Below, piece after piece: positions 61,823-64,000 of a stretch of 64,000 nucleotides of DNA (position 1 is the first letter of the stretch; each line of letters starts with the position of its first letter). The notes below the pieces were generated by a model. It was not told the DNA's origin and made no database searches. It worked only from the letters and a program-made list of their open reading frames with translations. This DNA comes from Pseudomonas sessilinigenes. Its GTDB lineage: Bacteria > Pseudomonadota > Gammaproteobacteria > Pseudomonadales > Pseudomonadaceae. Where the stretch lies: NCBI RefSeq assembly GCF_003850565.1, contig NZ_CP027706.1, positions 1,612,001 to 1,676,000 of the forward strand. The letters are read 5' to 3'. The position numbers and the translations under genes are program-made.

Positions 61823-63157
61823 ATGATCCGTAAGCACTTCGCCGGTTTTGCCGCCAGCGCCCTGGCCCTGGCAGTGACCGCCCAGGCTTTCGCTGGCACC
61901 GTCACCACCGACGGCGCCGATATCGTAGTCAAAACCAAGGGCGGCCTTGAGGTTGCTACCACCGACTCGGCCTTCAGCTTCAAGCTGGGCGGTCGCCTGC
62001 AAGCCGACTATGGCCGTTTCGACGGGTTCTATACCAAGAATGGGAACAGCGGTGACGGCGCCTACTTCCGCCGCGCCTATCTGGAATTGGGCGGCACCGC
62101 CTACAAGGATTGGAAATACCAGATCAACTACGACTTCTCCCACAACTCGGGCACTTCCGATGACGGTTACTTCGACGAAGCGACCATCTCCTATGTGGGC
62201 TTCAAGCCGGTGACCATCCGTGGCGGTCGTTTCGATGCGGACTTCGGCCTGGAAAAAGCCACCAGCTCCAAGTGGGTCACCGCCATGGAGCGTAATGCCG
62301 CCTACGAGCTGGCCGACTGGGTCAACTCCCACGAGAACGGCATGGGCCTGCAGGTGAGCTCGGTGGTGGCCGACATGGCCTACCTGTCCGGTAGCGTGTC
62401 CGCCAAGGACATCAACGACAGCGACGGCGACAGCGTCAAGCAGTTCAACGCCCGTGCGGTGTTCGCCCCGATGCATGAAACCGGCAACGTCCTGCACTTC
62501 GGCCTGGATTTCGCCAGCCGTGACCTTAGCGACACCGCCTTCGACTCGCGGATCCGTCCACGCCTGGGTGTTCGCGGCATCGCCACCAACGGCGGCAACG
62601 ATGCCGGCAGCAACGGCAACCGTGCCACCTTCGGCGGCGGCGCGGGCCTCAACGGCTCGAACCTGACCGCGGCGGGTGCCTACGACAACGACCGTGTGTT
62701 CGGTGGTGAATTCGCCTTCGCCAGAGGCCCGTTCTCGGCCCAGGCCGAGTACCTGACTCGCAAGATGAAGGCCGACAGCGCCGCTTACCAGGACGTCAAG
62801 GCCACCGGTTTCTACGGCCAACTGGCCTACACCCTGACCGGCGAGTCCCGCGTGTACAAGCTCGATGGCGCCAAGTTCGACACCATCAAGCCCGAGAACA
62901 AACAGTACGGTGCCTGGGAAGTCTTCTACCGCTACGACAACATCAAGGTCGATGACAAGAACATCGTGACGTCCACCGCCACCCGTGAAGTGGGCGATGC
63001 CAAGGCCACCATGAACACCATCGGTGTCAACTGGTATGCCAACGAAGCGATCAAGGTCTCGGCCAACTACATCAAGGTCAACACCGACAAGATCACCAAC
63101 AGCGTTGGCGATGACAGCGGCGATGCCCTCGTAGCCCGTGTGCAGTACGTGTTCTAA
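61823..63157 (+). CDS. OprP/OprO-family phosphate-selective porin
   Basis: This 444-aa outer-membrane protein has a signal peptide (residues 1-25, ending AQAFA), a C-terminal aromatic residue (VQYVF) and alternating beta strands with [39 protein letters not shown] and [15 protein letters not shown], the OprO/OprP signature. It forms a trimeric 16-stranded pore for phosphate or pyrophosphate. Linkage with the KAS III-ECF genes matches the P. aeruginosa oprO/oprP neighbourhood, from memory. Confidence 0.9.
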   Translation: MIRKHFAGFAASALALAVTAQAFAGTVTTDGADIVVKTKGGLEVATTDSAFSFKLGGRLQADYGRFDGFYTKNGNSGDGAYFRRAYLELGGTAYKDWKYQINYDFSHNSGTSDDGYFDEATISYVGFKPVTIRGGRFDADFGLEKATSSKWVTAMERNAAYELADWVNSHENGMGLQVSSVVADMAYLSGSVSAKDINDSDGDSVKQFNARAVFAPMHETGNVLHFGLDFASRDLSDTAFDSRIRPRLGVRGIATNGGNDAGSNGNRATFGGGAGLNGSNLTAAGAYDNDRVFGGEFAFARGPFSAQAEYLTRKMKADSAAYQDVKATGFYGQLAYTLTGESRVYKLDGAKFDTIKPENKQYGAWEVFYRYDNIKVDDKNIVTSTATREVGDAKATMNTIGVNWYANEAIKVSANYIKVNTDKITNSVGDDSGDALVARVQYVF

Positions 63158-63212
63158 GGCTGTTGCAACACAGTAGAGCTCTTTCTCATCCGTTATAGCT
63201 CCTCTCGTTTTG

Positions 63213-63237
63213 ACCCCGCCCCGGCGGGGTTTTTTTT
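63213..63237 (+). terminator. intrinsic terminator behind the porin
   Basis: ACCCCGCC/GGCGGGGT with a 2-nt loop is followed by a run of eight T. Confidence 0.9.
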
Positions 63238-63259
63238 GCCCGCAGCTACGGCAATGGCC

Positions 63260-63661
63260 TCAAGGGCAGGTTGTCTCATGCAGGTACAACCACTGGGCCG
63301 AGTCGTCCTGGACACGGATCAGCGCCAGCGACAGGCGCGATGTCTGCACGTGCTCCAGGCGATGGGTTTCCTTGTAGCGGATCGCTGCACATTGGCCTTC
63401 CTGCCAGACGCAATGCAGCTCGCTGACCTCGATCTGCAAGCCTTGGCGGGCGCCCAGGGCGCCGCGGAACAGTTGCTTCACTTGCTCACGATCGGCCATG
63501 GCACCCGCGGTGGTGACCATCTGGAAATCCTCGGCCAGCAGCGCCATGACCTGTTCGACCTGCGCCGCGCCGTCACCCTGGGAGTGAGTGAAGACGTCAT
63601 GGATCAACTGGTGGATCTGGTGAACGCTGTGCAGTGCCTGTTTAACGATCGACTGGTGCAT
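63260..63661 (-). CDS. NTF2-like (SnoaL/DUF4440-type) protein
   Basis: This 133-aa protein has the NTF2-like pattern: an N-terminal helix (FTHSQGDGAAQVEQVMALLAEDFQMVTT), then a beta-sheet (IRYKETHRLE, ALIRVQDDSAQWLYLHET). Its 5' end overlaps the MFS gene end by 20 nt, so they are co-transcribed. Function unknown. Confidence 0.8.
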   Translation of the reverse strand: MHQSIVKQALHSVHQIHQLIHDVFTHSQGDGAAQVEQVMALLAEDFQMVTTAGAMADREQVKQLFRGALGARQGLQIEVSELHCVWQEGQCAAIRYKETHRLEHVQTSRLSLALIRVQDDSAQWLYLHETTCP

Positions 63662-64000
63662 GAAGGACCTTCTTCTGTGGGTTGAGCTTGCCTAGAAACG
63701 GCAGGAGGAGCAGCCCGGCCAGGGCGGCCAGCAGCAGGCTCAGGTGAAAGGCGCTGGTGGCCGGGAGGTGTCCGAGCAACAGGTTGTAGAGCATCAGCAG
63801 CCAGGCCGCGCCAAGGCTGAAGGCCATCTGCCGGTTGATGTTCCAGATCACGCTGGCCTGGTGCGTGTCGCTGCCGCTGAAGTCCAGCAGGGCGGTGGTC
63901 TGTGCGGTATTGGCGCCGGCGCCGCCACCCAGGCCCATGAGCAGGTAGGCACCGATGAGCAAGGGCAGGTCGCGGCTCGCGTCGACCCAGCACAAGGTGG
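63642..64000 (-). CDS. MFS transporter, C-terminal part (cut by window end)
   Basis: The last ~119 residues of an MFS protein contain three to four hydrophobic helices (LLIGAYLLMGLGGGAGANT, FSLGAAWLLMLYNLLLG, LLLAALAGLLLLPFLG). The frame stays open to the window edge, so the start lies outside it. Confidence 0.8.
   Translation of the reverse strand, partial: TLCWVDASRDLPLLIGAYLLMGLGGGAGANTAQTTALLDFSGSDTHQASVIWNINRQMAFSLGAAWLLMLYNLLLGHLPATSAFHLSLLLAALAGLLLLPFLGKLNPQKKVLHAPVDR

Overview
The window is chromosomal DNA of a high-GC Pseudomonas, most likely of the fluorescens group (P. protegens / P. chlororaphis type). This is judged from gene content and neighbour order: rnd-ycgL-2-hydroxyacid dehydrogenase-ycgN, ptrB, cynX/cynS/cynT/cynR, pxpABC, aceK-hrpA, and a KAS III-ECF sigma-anti-sigma-OprO/OprP-like porin run. 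No database search was possible, so family assignments rest on recognised motifs, length and context.

Positions 1-14461 are the right part of a P2-type prophage whose left part lies outside the window. The tail genes run J(partial)-I-fibre-fibre assembly-FI-FII-E/E'-T-U-X-D, followed by a GH19 endolysin and an Rz/Rz1 spanin pair. A secreted-protein moron lies on the opposite strand between X and D. The E/E' tail chaperone ends in CTT-TGA-C, the heptamer of the prfB (RF2) +1 frameshift site, and the P2 gpE-like extension is open only in the +1 frame. The element ends in the 3' part of a Ser-type tRNA (attachment-site remnant) with the host tRNA terminator behind it.

The most notable region is 11.76-12.95 kb, read on the minus strand. 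It has a strong sigma70 promoter whose -35/-10 spacer holds a perfect 19-bp palindrome. Next come an unrecognised 95-aa protein and a 234-aa protein whose C-terminal helix-turn-helix domain strongly resembles the dual anti-CRISPR/repressor AcrIF24. Immediately downstream are two units resembling type I-F CRISPR repeats, 19 nt apart, and then a terminator. I read this as an anti-CRISPR operon that may combine protein inhibitors with an RNA (repeat-mimic) inhibitor. Next to it are a 32-aa hydrophobic peptide gene, a candidate sRNA, and a zinc-ribbon gene behind a LexA box.

Host DNA from 14.5 kb: a GntR-SDR-BKACE-MFS cluster, probably for catabolism of a beta-hydroxy/beta-keto acid (14.9-18.8 kb). 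Then LysR, LtrA, CHM isomerase, LysR and a DMT exporter, followed by the cyanate cluster with its divergent regulator (23.7-27.3 kb). A PheC-like periplasmic protein and a methyltransferase follow. The 29-40.6 kb stretch is mostly core genes (RNase D, YcgL, dehydrogenase, nitroreductase, YcgN, a probable pseudo-peptidase, SPOUT methyltransferase, YajD, oligopeptidase B, class II amidotransferase).

At 40.6-45.4 kb a LysR gene faces an MFS gene and the 5-oxoprolinase genes pxpABC. A MoxR ATPase/VWA pair follows, then a DUF748 protein with a probable homopolymer frameshift near its 3' end, cysK, lpxO, two EamA transporters, aceK, hrpA, a KAS III, an ECF sigma/anti-sigma pair and a phosphate-type porin. 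The right edge cuts an MFS gene.
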